This document shows positions 17,980-18,256 of a DNA stretch of 18,256 nucleotides, piece after piece. Made by a program: the position numbers and the translations under genes. The number at the start of each line of letters is the position of its first letter. Position 1 is the first letter of the stretch. Origin of the DNA: Polyrhizophydium stewartii (taxonomy: Eukaryota > Chytridiomycota > Chytridiomycetes > Rhizophydiales); contig JADGIZ010000244.1 in NCBI GenBank assembly GCA_027604665.1, positions 1 to 18,256 on the forward strand. The letters are read 5' to 3'. The notes under the pieces are model-generated. The model did not search any database. It saw only the letters and a program-made list of their open reading frames with translations, and was not told the DNA's origin.

Positions 17980-18256
17980 ATGAGCACAGAGGCCGCACAG
18001 CGCAGACCGCATCCGCCCGCCAGGCTGCGCGCTCCCCCCAGACCAACGCACTCCGCGCAGCTCGGAGGCCCGCCCGCGGTGGCTCCCGCCGACCCTGCTG
18101 CATCGGCGCCCGCCTCCGTGGCCGCCGACGCAGTCATCGCCCCGCATCCCCCACCGGCGGCGGCCGCTCGGGCAACAGTGGCAACGCCCGCGCCTCCCGC
18201 CCAACCAACCCAGCCGCCCCACCAGAGCGGACACCAGCCCCAGCACATGCCAGTGC
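17980..18256 (+). CDS. Possible N-terminus of a Pro/Ala-rich protein (partial, uncertain)
   Basis: From the ATG at 17980 the frame is open to the end of the window, giving about 92 residues starting MSTEAAQRRPHPPARL. It is rich in Pro, Ala, Gln and His, with no Cys or Trp, and later reads PPAQPTQPPHQSGHQPQHMP. Such disordered N-termini are common in fungal transcription and RNA-binding factors, but there is no domain to identify. At least one other plus-strand frame is also open here, so the frame choice rests on amino acid composition alone. A spliced structure is possible. Confidence 0.3.
   Translation, partial: MSTEAAQRRPHPPARLRAPPRPTHSAQLGGPPAVAPADPAASAPASVAADAVIAPHPPPAAAARATVATPAPPAQPTQPPHQSGHQPQHMPV

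Noticed and set aside
17976..17982. GTGATGA resembling a snoRNA box C
   Set aside because: I saw no box D or terminal stem at a suitable distance, and the match is short enough to be chance.

Overview
This window is nuclear DNA from a GC-rich eukaryote with compact, intron-dense genes. I could assemble eight spliced genes and one intronless gene by following conserved protein sequence across splice junctions. Every spliced model closes to a whole number of codons. The 53 introns range from 57 to 290 bp and most are 57-100 bp. Donors are typically GTGCGT, GTGGGT or GTGAGC, and a branch-point-like GCTGAC often lies shortly before the acceptor. The ribosomal protein S19 and TFIIE-beta proteins look fungal, yet two genes are dedicated to cilia: DNAAF3 (axonemal dynein pre-assembly) and IFT56/TTC26 (intraflagellar transport). 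The best inference is a flagellated, zoosporic fungus (chytrid- or blastoclad-like). No marker in the window proves the taxon.

Layout, left to right. Positions 1-78 (+) are the last codons of an unidentified gene. RPS19 (370-946, -), TFIIE-beta/TFA2 (1100-2702, -) and a mitochondrial acyl carrier protein (2987-3900, -) follow in tandem. DNAAF3 (4062-6105, +) is divergent from the ACP gene across 161 bp and meets TOP3 tail to tail across 74 bp. DNA topoisomerase III (6180-10812, -; 16 coding exons, about 1152 aa) carries three GRF zinc fingers, a CCHC knuckle and an RG/G-rich tail. IFT56 (10961-13367, -; 554 aa) and a highly divergent Rho-like small GTPase (13493-14268, -) come next on the same strand. 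AIM24 (14376-15776, +) is divergent from the GTPase across 107 bp. After a 770-bp gap lies an intronless DUF1295 membrane reductase-like gene (16547-17431, +). The right end may hold the start of a Pro/Ala-rich protein (17980 onward, +), but that call is weak.

Most genes are unrelated housekeeping functions (translation, Pol II initiation, mitochondrial lipid/Fe-S chemistry, recombination-intermediate processing, mitochondrial organisation). The central block 4062-14268 is the interesting part. It holds two ciliary genes around TOP3, plus a Rho-like protein that has lost the catalytic Gln, the DxxG glycine, the switch I Thr and a CAAX box. The four introns I had to model with GC-AG borders are all in the two ciliary genes.
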